A stretch of DNA of 64,000 bases from Asaia bogorensis (GTDB taxonomy: Bacteria > Pseudomonadota > Alphaproteobacteria > Reyranellales > Reyranellaceae), in assembly GCA_945889625.1 (NCBI GenBank), contig CAMDCE010000008.1, positions 52,453-116,452 of the forward strand, written 5' to 3'. Below, in pieces: positions 50,062 through 57,740 of the stretch (positions within the stretch are counted from its first letter, which is position 1; each line of letters begins with the position of its first letter). Below the pieces are notes generated by a model, which saw only the letters and a program-made list of their open reading frames with translations, was not told where the DNA came from and searched no databases. The translations under genes and the position numbers were made by a program.

Positions 50062-50759
50062 GCGTCGACCAGCCGATAGCCCTGCCCGCGCACCGTGCGC
50101 AGATAGCGCGGAAATCCCGGGTCCGGCTCGATCTTGCGGCGCAGCCGCGTCACCTGCACGTCGATGGCGCGCTCGTTGACGTCGCTGCCGACGCTCTTGC
50201 ACAGCGTCTCGCGGCTCAATACTTCGCCCAGGCGACCGCTGAAGGCGCGCAGCAAGGCGATCTCGGCATCGGTCAGCGGCACCCGCTTGCCTTTTTGCGT
50301 GAGCTCGCCGAGGTCGAGATCGAACTGCAGCGGGCCGAAGCTCACGACGCGTACGGCTTCGGCCGGCGCGCCGGCGGCAGGACGTCCGCGACGCAGCACG
50401 CTCTGGATGCGCAGCAGCAGCTCGCGCGCCTCGAAGGGCTTGCCGAGATAGTCGTCGACGCCCTTCTCCAGACCGGCGATGCGGTCCTTGGGATCGCCCA
50501 TTGCGGTCAGCATCAGGATCGGCACGTCATCGGTCTTCCTGAGTTCGGCCGCGAAGGCGAGGCCGGTCTGGCCCGGCATCATGACGTCGAGCACGATCAG
50601 GTCGAAGTCGAGCGCGCCGAGGTGCTGGCGAGCTTCGGCCGCGTGCTTGGCGGTGCTGACGCGAAAGCCGTTGCGCGACAGGAACGTCTTCAGGAGTTCG
50701 CGCAGGCGCGTGTCGTCGTCGACCACCAGGATGTGCGGCTTGTCGGACGAGGCGTCCAT
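50058..50759 (-). CDS. OmpR-family response regulator (PetR-like)
   Basis: A 233-aa response regulator. The receiver domain starts KPHILVVDDDTRLRELLKTF, with the phospho-Asp in DLIVLDVMMPGQTGLAF and the Lys in DDYLGKPFEARELLLR. The winged-helix DNA-binding domain ends VNERAIDVQVTRLRRKIEPD and YLRTVRGQGYRLVDA. The marR-ompR order resembles petP-petR of Rhodobacter capsulatus, needed there for cytochrome bc1 expression. ATG 50759 starts just before the receiver; a longer frame overlaps marR. Confidence 0.93.
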   Translation of the reverse strand: MDASSDKPHILVVDDDTRLRELLKTFLSRNGFRVSTAKHAAEARQHLGALDFDLIVLDVMMPGQTGLAFAAELRKTDDVPILMLTAMGDPKDRIAGLEKGVDDYLGKPFEARELLLRIQSVLRRGRPAAGAPAEAVRVVSFGPLQFDLDLGELTQKGKRVPLTDAEIALLRAFSGRLGEVLSRETLCKSVGSDVNERAIDVQVTRLRRKIEPDPGFPRYLRTVRGQGYRLVDA

Positions 50760-50776
50760 GTTGTTCGGCTGCCCGC

Positions 50777-51277
50777 TCAGCGTCCACCGCCGCGTACGCG
50801 CTTGTCGACCTCGGCGCGTTCCGCCGGGTCGAGCAGGCCGAGCAGGACCTTGCGGAAGCCCTCGACGGCCTCGGCGCCGGTTTCGCGGTAGGCGCGTGCG
50901 AAGCGCTGGCTCTGGCGATCGGTCAGTTCGCGCTCGAGATGCTGGCCCTTTTCGGTGAGCCACAGCCGGCGTTCGCGGCGGTCGCGCGGTCCGCTCTTCT
51001 GCTCGACATAGCCCTGCTCGATGATGTCCTTCAGCACCCGCGAGATCGACTGCTTGGTCACCTTCAGGATGGACAGCAGATGGCCGACGGTCTGCCCGGG
51101 ATGGCGGCCGATAAAATAGAGCGCACGGTGATGGGCGCGACCGAGCTGGTAGCGTTTGAGCTGCTGGTCCGATTCGAACGTGAAATCGCGGTAGGCATAG
51201 AACATGAGCTCTATGCCCTGACGCAATTCCTCGTCGCGCAGAAACAGCGGGTTAGCGGGAGATCTGGTTTCTACCAT
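50777..51277 (-). CDS. MarR-family transcriptional regulator (PetP-like)
   Basis: A 166-aa winged-helix regulator with LGRAHHRALYFIGRHPGQTV, the recognition region SILKVTKQSISRVLKDIIEQ, and the wing GYVEQKSGPRDRRERRLWLT (DxRxxR). It is 17 bp upstream of the response regulator and probably in one operon with it and the kinase. The layout parallels petP-petR. The divergent GST gene could be a target; a GC-rich dyad (51301-51327) lies in the shared upstream region. Confidence 0.9.
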   Translation of the reverse strand: MVETRSPANPLFLRDEELRQGIELMFYAYRDFTFESDQQLKRYQLGRAHHRALYFIGRHPGQTVGHLLSILKVTKQSISRVLKDIIEQGYVEQKSGPRDRRERRLWLTEKGQHLERELTDRQSQRFARAYRETGAEAVEGFRKVLLGLLDPAERAEVDKRVRGGGR

Positions 51278-51300
51278 GAATCATCAAATGGGCGGTTTGT

Positions 51301-51400
51301 GCGCCCGCGCAACTATAGAGCGGGCGCATTGCGTTGACACCCCACGAGAGCCGAGGCTACGGACCGCCCTTTCGGGCTCAAGCCTTGGCTAGGGAGTGCC
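51301..51400. promoter_or_regulatory. marR/GST divergent regulatory region with structured leader
   Basis: GCGCCCGC (51301-51308) and GCGGGCGC (51320-51327) form a dyad around ACTATAG. Next comes TTGACA (51334-51339), a good -35 box for the GST gene, with CTACGG 17 bases later as a weak -10. Between that and the ATG, the words CCGAGGCT and AGCCTTGG (51351-51358 and 51381-51388) can pair around a GCCCTTTCGGGC hairpin. The leader is thus structured; I do not recognise it as a known riboswitch. Confidence 0.45.
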
Positions 51401-51403
51401 ATC

Positions 51404-52045
51404 ATGCTGATCGTTCATCACCTCGGTAAATCGCAGTCCGAGCGGATCGTCTGGCTCTGTGAGGAGCTCGGCATTCCCTTCGAGCTGAAGGTCTACGATC
51501 GCGACAAGGTCACACGGCTTGCGCCACCCGAATACAAGGCGCTGCATCCGATCGGCGCCGCGCCGGTGATCACCGATGGTGATGTCTGCCTCGCTGAATC
51601 AGGTGCCATCGTCGAGTACATCGCAGCCAAATATGGCAAAGGCCGTCTTGTGCTGGCGCCGGATCATCCCGACTTCGCCCAGTTCCTCTACTGGTTCCAT
51701 TTCGCCAACGGAACGCTCCAGCCCGCCACCGGGCGTAACATGATCCTCGGTCGATTGAATCTGCCCGGCGACAATCCGCTTCTTCGCGCCATGAAGGGCC
51801 GGCAGGACCTCGCGCTCGGCCTGGTCGAGGCCCGGCTGGGCAAGGTCGAGTATTTCGCCGGCCGCGAGTTCACCACGGCCGACATCATGATCGTCTTTAC
51901 GCTGACGACCATGCGCCTCTTCCTGCCCTTCGACCTCAAGCCCTATCCCGCCATCCTCGCCTACCTGCAACGCATCGGCAGGCGCGACGCCTATCGGCGG
52001 GCGATGACAAAGGGCGACCCTGACATGGCTCCGCTGCTCACCTGA
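51404..52045 (+). CDS. Glutathione S-transferase family protein
   Basis: A 213-aa cytosolic GST. The thioredoxin-like N-domain begins MLIVHHLGKSQSERIVWLCE with ELGIPFELKVYDRD, the cis-Pro motif GAAPVITDGDVCLAESGAIV and EYIAAKYG. The helical C-domain carries the N-capping box FTTADIMIVFTLTTM. Ser in KSQSER is in place of the usual catalytic Tyr/Ser. Substrate unknown. It is divergent from the marR gene. Confidence 0.93.
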   Translation: MLIVHHLGKSQSERIVWLCEELGIPFELKVYDRDKVTRLAPPEYKALHPIGAAPVITDGDVCLAESGAIVEYIAAKYGKGRLVLAPDHPDFAQFLYWFHFANGTLQPATGRNMILGRLNLPGDNPLLRAMKGRQDLALGLVEARLGKVEYFAGREFTTADIMIVFTLTTMRLFLPFDLKPYPAILAYLQRIGRRDAYRRAMTKGDPDMAPLLT

Positions 52046-52084
52046 GCGTTCGTAGGCTTTAAAGGCTGCTTGGTGTCAGCGGTA

Positions 52085-52114
52085 TTGACAAGGTCAGTAA
52101 TACTGACCTATATG
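52085..52114 (+). promoter_or_regulatory. Promoter with embedded 19-bp palindromic operator
   Basis: TTGACA (52085-52090), an 18-base spacer and TATATG (52109-52114) form a housekeeping promoter about 60 bases before the aminotransferase ATG. The spacer is filled by a perfect palindrome, AGGTCAGTA-A-TACTGACCT (52091-52109). A dimeric repressor bound here would block polymerase. I cannot name the regulator. No regulator gene is adjacent apart from marR 0.8 kb away. Confidence 0.7.
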
Positions 52115-52180
52115 GATGGATAGTTGTGTTTGGGCGGTCTCAAAAGACCGTTTCGGAACCATTTAGATGAGGGTGTCGCA

Positions 52181-53113
52181 ATGTCGTTAGCGATGGATGA
52201 TCGGGATGGTCTGATCTGGCTGGACGGCAAACTGGTGCCGTGGCGCGACAGCCGCATGCATGTCCTGACCCACGCCCTGCATTACGGCTCGGCGGTTTTC
52301 GAGGGCGAGCGCATCTATGACGGTCGCGTCTTTCGCTTGGCCGCGCATAGCCAGCGCCTCGTCAACTCGGCGCGCCTGCTCGACTACGAGATTCCCTGGA
52401 CGCGTGAGCAGATCGAGGAGGCGACGCGCAGCGTGGTGAAGGCCAACGACCTGCGGGCGGGCTACGTGCGTCCCATCGCGTGGCGCGGCTCGGAAGTACT
52501 GGGCGTGTCGGGTATCGGCACCACCGTGCATCTGGCCATCGCGCCGTGGGCCCAGGAGGGCAGGCTGTCGGTCCAGGCTCGCGACGCCGGCATCAATGTC
52601 ACCATGGCGCAGTATCGCCGTCCGTCGGCCGAGTTCGCGCCCGGCCATGCCAAGGTGGCGGGTCTCTACATCATCTGCGGCATCGAGAAGGATCGCGCGC
52701 TCAAGGCCGGCTTCGACGATGCGCTGATGCTCGACTGGAAGGGCGACCTCGCCGAGTCGACGGGGGCCAACATCTTCCTGGTGATCGACGAGAAACTCGT
52801 GACGCCGACGCCGGAGAACTTTCTCGACGGCATCACCCGCCGCGCGGTGATGGGTCTAGCCAAGAAGCGCGGCTGGACGGTCGAGGAGCGCACGGTGAAG
52901 CCTCGGGAGCTCAGCCTCGCCAGCGAGGTATTCCTATGCGGCACGGCTGCCGAGATCGTGCCGGTGGGCTCGCTCGACGGGCACCACTACCAGGCGGGGC
53001 CCGTCGCCCGCGACCTGATGGCGGACTTCCAGAAGCTGGTGCGCGAGCCCGACAGCGAAGGTTTCGGCGAGGCCACGCATCTCATTCCGCCGGGGACGCC
53101 GCTGGCAGCTTGA
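52181..53113 (+). CDS. Class IV aminotransferase, short branched-chain type
   Basis: A 310-aa PLP enzyme of the BCAT1/IlvE short type. Marks: IWLDGKLVPWRDSRMHVLTH, ALHYGSAVFEGERIYDGRVF, RVxxH-like FRLAAHSQRLVNSARLLDYE, GYVRPIAWRGSEVLGVSGIG, the Lys of AKVAGLYIICGIEKDRALKA and DLAESTGANIFLVIDEKLVT. It could be a second branched-chain or a D-amino acid transaminase. ATG 52181 is 19 codons into a longer frame; GAGGG upstream and the family start support it. It is preceded by its own operator-bearing promoter. Confidence 0.9.
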   Translation: MSLAMDDRDGLIWLDGKLVPWRDSRMHVLTHALHYGSAVFEGERIYDGRVFRLAAHSQRLVNSARLLDYEIPWTREQIEEATRSVVKANDLRAGYVRPIAWRGSEVLGVSGIGTTVHLAIAPWAQEGRLSVQARDAGINVTMAQYRRPSAEFAPGHAKVAGLYIICGIEKDRALKAGFDDALMLDWKGDLAESTGANIFLVIDEKLVTPTPENFLDGITRRAVMGLAKKRGWTVEERTVKPRELSLASEVFLCGTAAEIVPVGSLDGHHYQAGPVARDLMADFQKLVREPDSEGFGEATHLIPPGTPLAA

Positions 53114-53140
53114 CAGCACGAGCGCTCTCCATTCTGCTTC

Positions 53141-53254
53141 GATGACGTCCGAGGGGTGTCCGTTCTCCACGAGGAGTCCGGGCTGAGACAGCCGATGGGG
53201 CTGAACCCTTTGAACCTGATCCGGGTCATGCCGGCGAAGGAACGGGAGTTCATC
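53141..53254 (+). ncRNA. TPP riboswitch (THI element)
   Basis: The conserved THI-box words are all present: GGGGTGTCC, GGGCTGAGA, ACCCTTTGAACCTGATCCGG and GTCATGCCGGCGAAGGAAC. The closing stem pairs GATGA-CGTCCG (53141-53151) with CGGGAGTTCATC (53243-53254). The latter includes the Shine-Dalgarno GGGAG of thiO, whose GTG is three bases further on. TPP binding should therefore hide the ribosome site and switch off translation of the thi operon. Confidence 0.95.
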
Positions 53255-53256
53255 GA

Positions 53257-54270
53257 GTGGCCAAACCATCCGTCATTGTCGTTGGCGCCGGCGTTGCCGG
53301 CCTCGCTTGCGCGATCGAACTTGCCGAGGGCGGCCTTTGCGTCGAGGTGGTCGAGCGCGGCCGCGCGCTGGGTGACGGAAGCTGCTCCTGGCGCGCCGGC
53401 GGCATGCTGGCACCGTGGTGCGAACGCGCCACGACCGACGCCAAGGTGGCGGCGCTGGGCGCATCGTCGATCGCTTGGTGGGTCGAGCGTTTCCCGGCCA
53501 CCGTGCGCCGCGGCAGCCTGGTCGTGGCGCAAGCGCGCGACATGCCGGATCTCGCGCACTTCGCCGAGCGTACCGAGCGCTTCGAATGGATCGGGGCAGA
53601 ACGTATCGCTGAGCTGGAGCCCGATCTTGCCGGCCGTTTTCGGCGCGCGCTTTTTTTCCCCGACGAGGCCCATCTCGATCCACGCCGCGCCCTGCCGGCG
53701 CTTGCCGACAACTTGAAGCGGCTGGGTGTGCCGATCCGGTTCGGGGCCGACTTCTCAGCCGTGGCCTCGCCCGCCGACCTCATCGTCGATTGTCGCGGGC
53801 TGGCTGCCTGCGACGCCCTGCCGGAACTGCGCGGCGTGCGCGGCGAGATGCTGCTGGTGCGCATGCGCGACGTCTCGCTCTCGCGGCCGGTGCGGATGCT
53901 GCATCCGCGCATCCCGCTCTATGTCGTGCCGCGCGGTGATGGGGTCTTCATGATCGGCGCCACCATGATCGAAAGCGAGACGCGCGGCGGCGCAAGCGTG
54001 CGCTCGACCATCGAGCTCTTGAATGCCGCCTATGCACTCAATCCGGCGTTCGGCGAGGCCGAGATCCTCGAGATCAACGTCGATCTGCGGCCGGCTTTTC
54101 CCGACAACCTGCCCGCCGTGCGGCGGGCGCCCCGCACCTTCTACGTGAACGGACTGTTCCGACACGGATTCCTGCTGGCGCCGGCCCTTGCCGGGCAGGT
54201 GGCCGAGGCCGTTTTCGAATCGAGCCTGGAGACGCGCAATGCAGATTTTCGTCAATGGCGATCGGCATGA
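53257..54270 (+). CDS. thiO: Glycine oxidase ThiO (FAD-dependent)
   Basis: ThiO oxidises glycine to iminoacetate/dehydroglycine for thiazole synthesis. The 337-aa flavoprotein has the DAO fold: VIVVGAGVAGLACAIELAEG at the start, SCSWRAGGMLAPWCE (FAD loop), LIVDCRGLAACDALPELRGV with RGEMLLVRMRDV, and YVNGLFRHGFLLAPALAGQV at the end. GTG start at 53257 is set by the riboswitch's GGGAG. It overlaps thiS by 32 bases. Confidence 0.94.
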   Translation: MAKPSVIVVGAGVAGLACAIELAEGGLCVEVVERGRALGDGSCSWRAGGMLAPWCERATTDAKVAALGASSIAWWVERFPATVRRGSLVVAQARDMPDLAHFAERTERFEWIGAERIAELEPDLAGRFRRALFFPDEAHLDPRRALPALADNLKRLGVPIRFGADFSAVASPADLIVDCRGLAACDALPELRGVRGEMLLVRMRDVSLSRPVRMLHPRIPLYVVPRGDGVFMIGATMIESETRGGASVRSTIELLNAAYALNPAFGEAEILEINVDLRPAFPDNLPAVRRAPRTFYVNGLFRHGFLLAPALAGQVAEAVFESSLETRNADFRQWRSA

Positions 54271-54436
54271 AGTCGAGCCCGACACGCTCGCCGCCGCCCT
54301 GATGGTGCTGGGCTTTGGCGGGCGCAAGATTGCAACTGCGCTCAACGGCGATTTCGTGCCCGCGGGCGTGCGGCAAAAAACGCGGCTGAAGGACGGCGAC
54401 CGCGTCGAGGTCGTGGCACCCATGCAGGGAGGCTAG
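54239..54436 (+). CDS. thiS: Sulfur carrier protein ThiS
   Basis: A 65-aa ubiquitin-like protein, [20 protein letters not shown] to the C-terminal PMQGG. The GG end is adenylated by ThiF and turned to thiocarboxylate to deliver sulfur to ThiG. The core includes [20 protein letters not shown] and [13 protein letters not shown]. It starts inside thiO and ends 2 bases before thiG. Confidence 0.95.
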   Translation: MQIFVNGDRHEVEPDTLAAALMVLGFGGRKIATALNGDFVPAGVRQKTRLKDGDRVEVVAPMQGG

Positions 54437-54438
54437 CG

Positions 54439-55215
54439 ATGTCTTCTTTCTATGGCGTGGAGCTTTCCTCGCGCTTGCTGCTCGGCACGGCCCGCTATCC
54501 GTCGCCGGCGATCCTGGCCGAAGCCATCAAGGCTTCGGGCGTCGAAGTGGTGACGGTGTCGCTGCGCCGCGAATCGGGAGCGGAGCGCGGCGGCCAGAGC
54601 TTCTGGTCGATCATCCGCGCGCTCGGCCTGCGCGTGCTGCCCAACACCGCCGGCTGCCATTCGGTAAAGGAGGCGGTGACGACAGCGCACATGGCGCGCG
54701 AACTGTTCGAAACGCCCTGGATCAAGCTCGAAGTCATCGGCGACGCCGACACGCTGCAGCCCGACGTCTTCGGCCTGGTCGAGGCCGCACGCATCCTCGT
54801 CGAAGACGGCTTTGAGGTTTTTCCCTACACGACCGAGGATCTCGTGGTCGCCGACCGGCTGGTCGAAGTGGGCTGCCGGGTGCTGATGCCGTGGGGCGCG
54901 CCGATCGGCTCGGCGCGCGGCTTGAACAATCTCTATGGCCTGCGTGCCCTGCGCGCCCGCTTCCCCGACATCCCGCTGGTCGTCGATGCCGGCCTTGGCG
55001 TGCCCTCGCATGCCGCGGCCGCCCTGGAGCTGGGCTACGACGCGGTGCTGCTCAATACGGCGGTGGCGGAAGCGGGCGATCCGGTTGCCATGGCACGGGC
55101 CTTTGCACTCGCCGTCGAGGCGGGTCGGCTGGCCCATCTTGCCCAACCGCTGCAGCCGCGCGACATGGCCGTGCCGTCCACTCCCGTGATCGGCAGGGCG
55201 GCATTGGGTGACTAG
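54439..55215 (+). CDS. thiG: Thiazole synthase
   Basis: ThiG forms the thiazole phosphate of thiamine from deoxyxylulose 5-phosphate, ThiS-thiocarboxylate and dehydroglycine. The 258-aa TIM-barrel protein shows [31 protein letters not shown], the Schiff-base Lys in [13 protein letters not shown], and [20 protein letters not shown] with [20 protein letters not shown] and [19 protein letters not shown]. thiE follows without a gap. Confidence 0.97.
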   Translation: MSSFYGVELSSRLLLGTARYPSPAILAEAIKASGVEVVTVSLRRESGAERGGQSFWSIIRALGLRVLPNTAGCHSVKEAVTTAHMARELFETPWIKLEVIGDADTLQPDVFGLVEAARILVEDGFEVFPYTTEDLVVADRLVEVGCRVLMPWGAPIGSARGLNNLYGLRALRARFPDIPLVVDAGLGVPSHAAAALELGYDAVLLNTAVAEAGDPVAMARAFALAVEAGRLAHLAQPLQPRDMAVPSTPVIGRAALGD

Positions 55216-55821
55216 ATGATCGACCGTTTCTATCCCGTTGTGCCCAGCTCGGAGTGGGTGGCGCTGCTCGTGCCCGCCGGAGCGCGCTTCATCCAGTTGC
55301 GCATCAAGGACCAGCCCGAACCGGAGTTGCGTCGCCAGGTGCGCAAGGCGAATGCAGTCTGCACCAGGCACGGGGCTCAACTCATCGTCAACGACCACTG
55401 GCGGATCGCGATCGACGAGAAATGCCCCTGGGTGCATCTCGGCCAGGAAGACCTGGTCGATGCCGACATCAAGGCGATCCGTCGCGCCAACCTCTCGCTG
55501 GGCGTCAGCACCCACGATCACGCCGAGCTGGAGAAAGGGCTGGCGGTCGATCCAGACTATGTGGCGCTCGGGCCGGTCTATCCGACCCAGCTCAAGAAAA
55601 TGCCGTGGGCGCCGCAGGGCATCGCGAAGCTCGGCGAATGGAAGCGGTTGATCGGCAAACGGCCGCTGGTGGCGATCGGCGGCCTCACGCTCGAACGCGC
55701 GATGCTCTGTCTTGCCTCGGGCGCCGATTCGGCGGCGGTGGTTGGCGACATCGTCAATCACCTCGATCCGATCGCTCAAACCATGGCCTGGGTCGCAGCG
55801 ACGCGGAGGATGCCGGCATGA
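55216..55821 (+). CDS. thiE: Thiamine phosphate synthase
   Basis: ThiE joins the pyrimidine diphosphate and thiazole phosphate to thiamine phosphate. The 201-aa barrel has FIQLRIKDQPEPELRRQVRK, LIVNDHWRIAIDEKCPWVHL, GQEDL, LGVSTHDHAELEKGLAVDPD, YVALGPVYPTQLKKMPWAP and LVAIGGLTLERAMLCLASGA. The usual xTKxK of the phosphate loop reads TQLKK here, a variant common in the proteobacterial ThiE branch. It overlaps thiF by four bases (ATGA). Confidence 0.94.
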   Translation: MIDRFYPVVPSSEWVALLVPAGARFIQLRIKDQPEPELRRQVRKANAVCTRHGAQLIVNDHWRIAIDEKCPWVHLGQEDLVDADIKAIRRANLSLGVSTHDHAELEKGLAVDPDYVALGPVYPTQLKKMPWAPQGIAKLGEWKRLIGKRPLVAIGGLTLERAMLCLASGADSAAVVGDIVNHLDPIAQTMAWVAATRRMPA

Positions 55822-56792
55822 TCGATCAACAGCGTTACGCCCGCCAGACCGTACTGGCCGAGGTTGGCCCTGCGGGCCAGGCGCGGTTGGCCGCTGCTTC
55901 GGCACTGGTCGTCGGCGCCGGCGGCTTGGGATGTCCGGTGTTGCAGTATCTCGCCGGGGCCGGCGTCGGCCGCCTGACCGTCGTCGACCATGACCGCGTC
56001 GAGGAGACCAACCTCCATCGCCAGCCCCTCTACGGGATGAGCGATATCGGCGTCTTGAAAGCCGACGCCGCGCGCCGCGCGCTGCTGCGCTTCAATCCGG
56101 CCATCGCCGTCGACGCGGTCACCGAGCGTCTGACGCCGCAGAACGTCGCGCGATTGGTCGCCGGTGCCGACGTTGTCGTAGATGCCGCCGACAGTTTCGC
56201 CGCGACCTATATGCTGAGCGATGCCTGCCACGCCGCGACCAAACCGCTGGTCAGCGCCTCGGTGATCGGCCTCGCCGGCTATGCCGGCGCGTTCTGCGGC
56301 GGCGGTCCGAGCTATCGTGCGGTCTTTCCCGACGTCTCGGTCGAAGGTGGCACCTGCGCCACCGTGGGCGTGCTCGGAACGGCGGTCTCGGTGCTGGGCG
56401 GCCTGCAGTCCCACCTCGCCCTGCACCTGCTGCTCGGCCTTGAGCCCACTGTGCTGGGCCGGGTGGTCACGTTCGACGCCAAGCGGTTGGCCTTCGGCGG
56501 CTTCGGCTTTGCCGGCAGCCCCGAGCCCGATTCCTTCGTGCCTTTCATCGCGCCCGCTTCTGTGACGCCAAACGACATCGTGGTCGACCTGCGCGACCTC
56601 GACGAGGCACCGGTCTCGCCGTTTCCTGGCGCGCGACGTCTGGACGTGGATCATGTCGAGGCTCTCGTGGCGCAACCGATGCCTGAACATCGCATCGTCT
56701 TATGCTGCCGCAGCGGCCAGCGCGCGCTGGCGGCCGCCGACCGGCTGCGTCAACGGGGTCTTGCGAACCTGGCCCTCGTGGCGCTGGGCTAG
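55818..56792 (+). CDS. thiF: ThiF/MoeB-type adenylyltransferase with rhodanese domain
   Basis: A 324-aa E1-like enzyme that adenylates the C-terminus of ThiS (or MoaD). The N-terminal domain has YARQTVLAEVGPAGQARLAA, VVGAGGLGCPVLQYLAGAGV, VVDHDRVEETNLHRQPLYGM and VVDAADSFAATYMLSDACHA. A C-terminal rhodanese domain (from about 240) ends with the active-site loop VLCCRSGQRALAAADRLRQR. The four-Cys zinc site is incomplete to my eye: GTCATVG is seen but no clear CxxC pair. As moaE and moaD are close by, it may serve both pathways. Confidence 0.9.
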   Translation: MIDQQRYARQTVLAEVGPAGQARLAAASALVVGAGGLGCPVLQYLAGAGVGRLTVVDHDRVEETNLHRQPLYGMSDIGVLKADAARRALLRFNPAIAVDAVTERLTPQNVARLVAGADVVVDAADSFAATYMLSDACHAATKPLVSASVIGLAGYAGAFCGGGPSYRAVFPDVSVEGGTCATVGVLGTAVSVLGGLQSHLALHLLLGLEPTVLGRVVTFDAKRLAFGGFGFAGSPEPDSFVPFIAPASVTPNDIVVDLRDLDEAPVSPFPGARRLDVDHVEALVAQPMPEHRIVLCCRSGQRALAAADRLRQRGLANLALVALG

Positions 56793-57013
56793 AGCATGAT
56801 CCGCGCAAGTCGGATCAGCTTCCTTCCCCTTCGCGTCGGCACTATCTCACATGTGCGATAGTGCCGACGCGAAAGGGAAGTGTCGCGGTCATACCGCGAC
56901 GATGGGGTCATTGGCCTCCGACCCATCCGCCCGCGTAAGACGCAGGCACCTCCCGATTTGAATGGGGAGGGAGTTGATTCAGTCCGCTCGGACTTTGCTC
57001 TAGCGGAGCGGCG
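56793..57013. repeat. Intergenic palindromes between thiF and moaE
   Basis: Two inverted repeats sit between these convergent genes. At 56800-56818 GATCCG-CGCAAGT-CGGATC follows AGAGCAT. At 56823-56880 two 24-base arms with one mismatch (from CTTCCCCTTCGCGTCGGCAC) flank TCACATGTGC. A CACCTCCC...GGGGAGG repeat is at about 56951-56973. They probably serve as a two-way transcript end. No gene is visible. Confidence 0.75.
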
Positions 57014-57484
57014 TTACTTCTTGGCCCACCGTGCGGCGGCTGCGTCGTCGCCGTCGTGGGACTCGACCCATTTCTCGCCGGCCGGAGTCTCCTCCAGCTT
57101 CCAGAACGGCGCCTTGGTCTTGAGCCAGTCGACCAGGAACTCGCAGGCCTCGAAGGCCGCTTCGCGGTGCGGCGAGCCCGTCGCCACCAGCACGATGCGA
57201 TCGCCGGCTTCCAGCCGGCCGTAGCGGTGAACGATCAGGGTCGCCTCCAAGGGCCAGCGTCGGCAGGCCTCGGCCTCGATCTCCTCCAGCGCCTTTTCGG
57301 TCATGCCCGGATAGTGTTCGAGAGTGAGCGCCTCGATGGGTTCGCGATGCAGGCCCTCGCGCACATGCATCTCGCGCACCAGCCCGACGAACACCGCGAG
57401 CCCGCCGATCCGCTTGTTGCCGGCGGTGATACGGTCGAGTTCGGCGCCGGTGTCGAAATCGGCTTGCTGGACGCGCACGGTCAT
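57014..57484 (-). CDS. moaE: Molybdopterin synthase catalytic subunit
   Basis: MoaE inserts the dithiolene sulfurs into precursor Z with MoaD. The 156-aa product shows GGLAVFVGLVREMHVREGLH, LTLEHYPGMTEKALEEIEAE, LIVHRYGRLEAGDRIVLVAT and the catalytic Lys region FLVDWLKTKAPFWKLEETPA with GEKWVESHDGDD. ATG 57484 begins MTVRVQQADF; the longer frame to 57613 overlaps moaD. Operon pgsA-moaD-moaE. Confidence 0.95.
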   Translation of the reverse strand: MTVRVQQADFDTGAELDRITAGNKRIGGLAVFVGLVREMHVREGLHREPIEALTLEHYPGMTEKALEEIEAEACRRWPLEATLIVHRYGRLEAGDRIVLVATGSPHREAAFEACEFLVDWLKTKAPFWKLEETPAGEKWVESHDGDDAAAARWAKK

Positions 57485-57488
57485 GGGC

Positions 57489-57740
57489 TTAGCCGCCGGT
57501 GAAGGGCGGGAAGAAGGCAACTTCGCCGACGCCGGAAATCGGCGTATCGAACGGCGCGGTGCGCTGGTCGACGGCGGCACCGAACGCGGCCCCTGCTGCC
57601 AGCGCCTCGGCATGGCCGGCGCTGCGGGTCCTGAGCCACGCTACTAGTTCGCCGACCGTGCGCACGTCGGCCGGCGGGCTCACCTGTTCCTCGGCGACGC
57701 CCACGGTGCGCTTCATCCAGGCGAAATATTTCACCCTCAT
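57489..57740 (-). CDS. moaD: Molybdopterin synthase sulfur carrier subunit
   Basis: An 83-aa ubiquitin-like protein, MRVKYFAWMKRTVGVAEEQV to the C-terminal FFPPFTGG; the diglycine is thiocarboxylated to supply sulfur to MoaE. The start overlaps the pgsA stop by four bases (ATGA) and its stop is four bases before moaE. A longer frame in the pgsA region is a shadow. Confidence 0.94.
   Translation of the reverse strand: MRVKYFAWMKRTVGVAEEQVSPPADVRTVGELVAWLRTRSAGHAEALAAGAAFGAAVDQRTAPFDTPISGVGEVAFFPPFTGG

Noticed and set aside
51301..51403. Riboswitch in the GST leader
   Set aside because: Stems are present but I cannot match any known aptamer core; recorded only as a structured leader.
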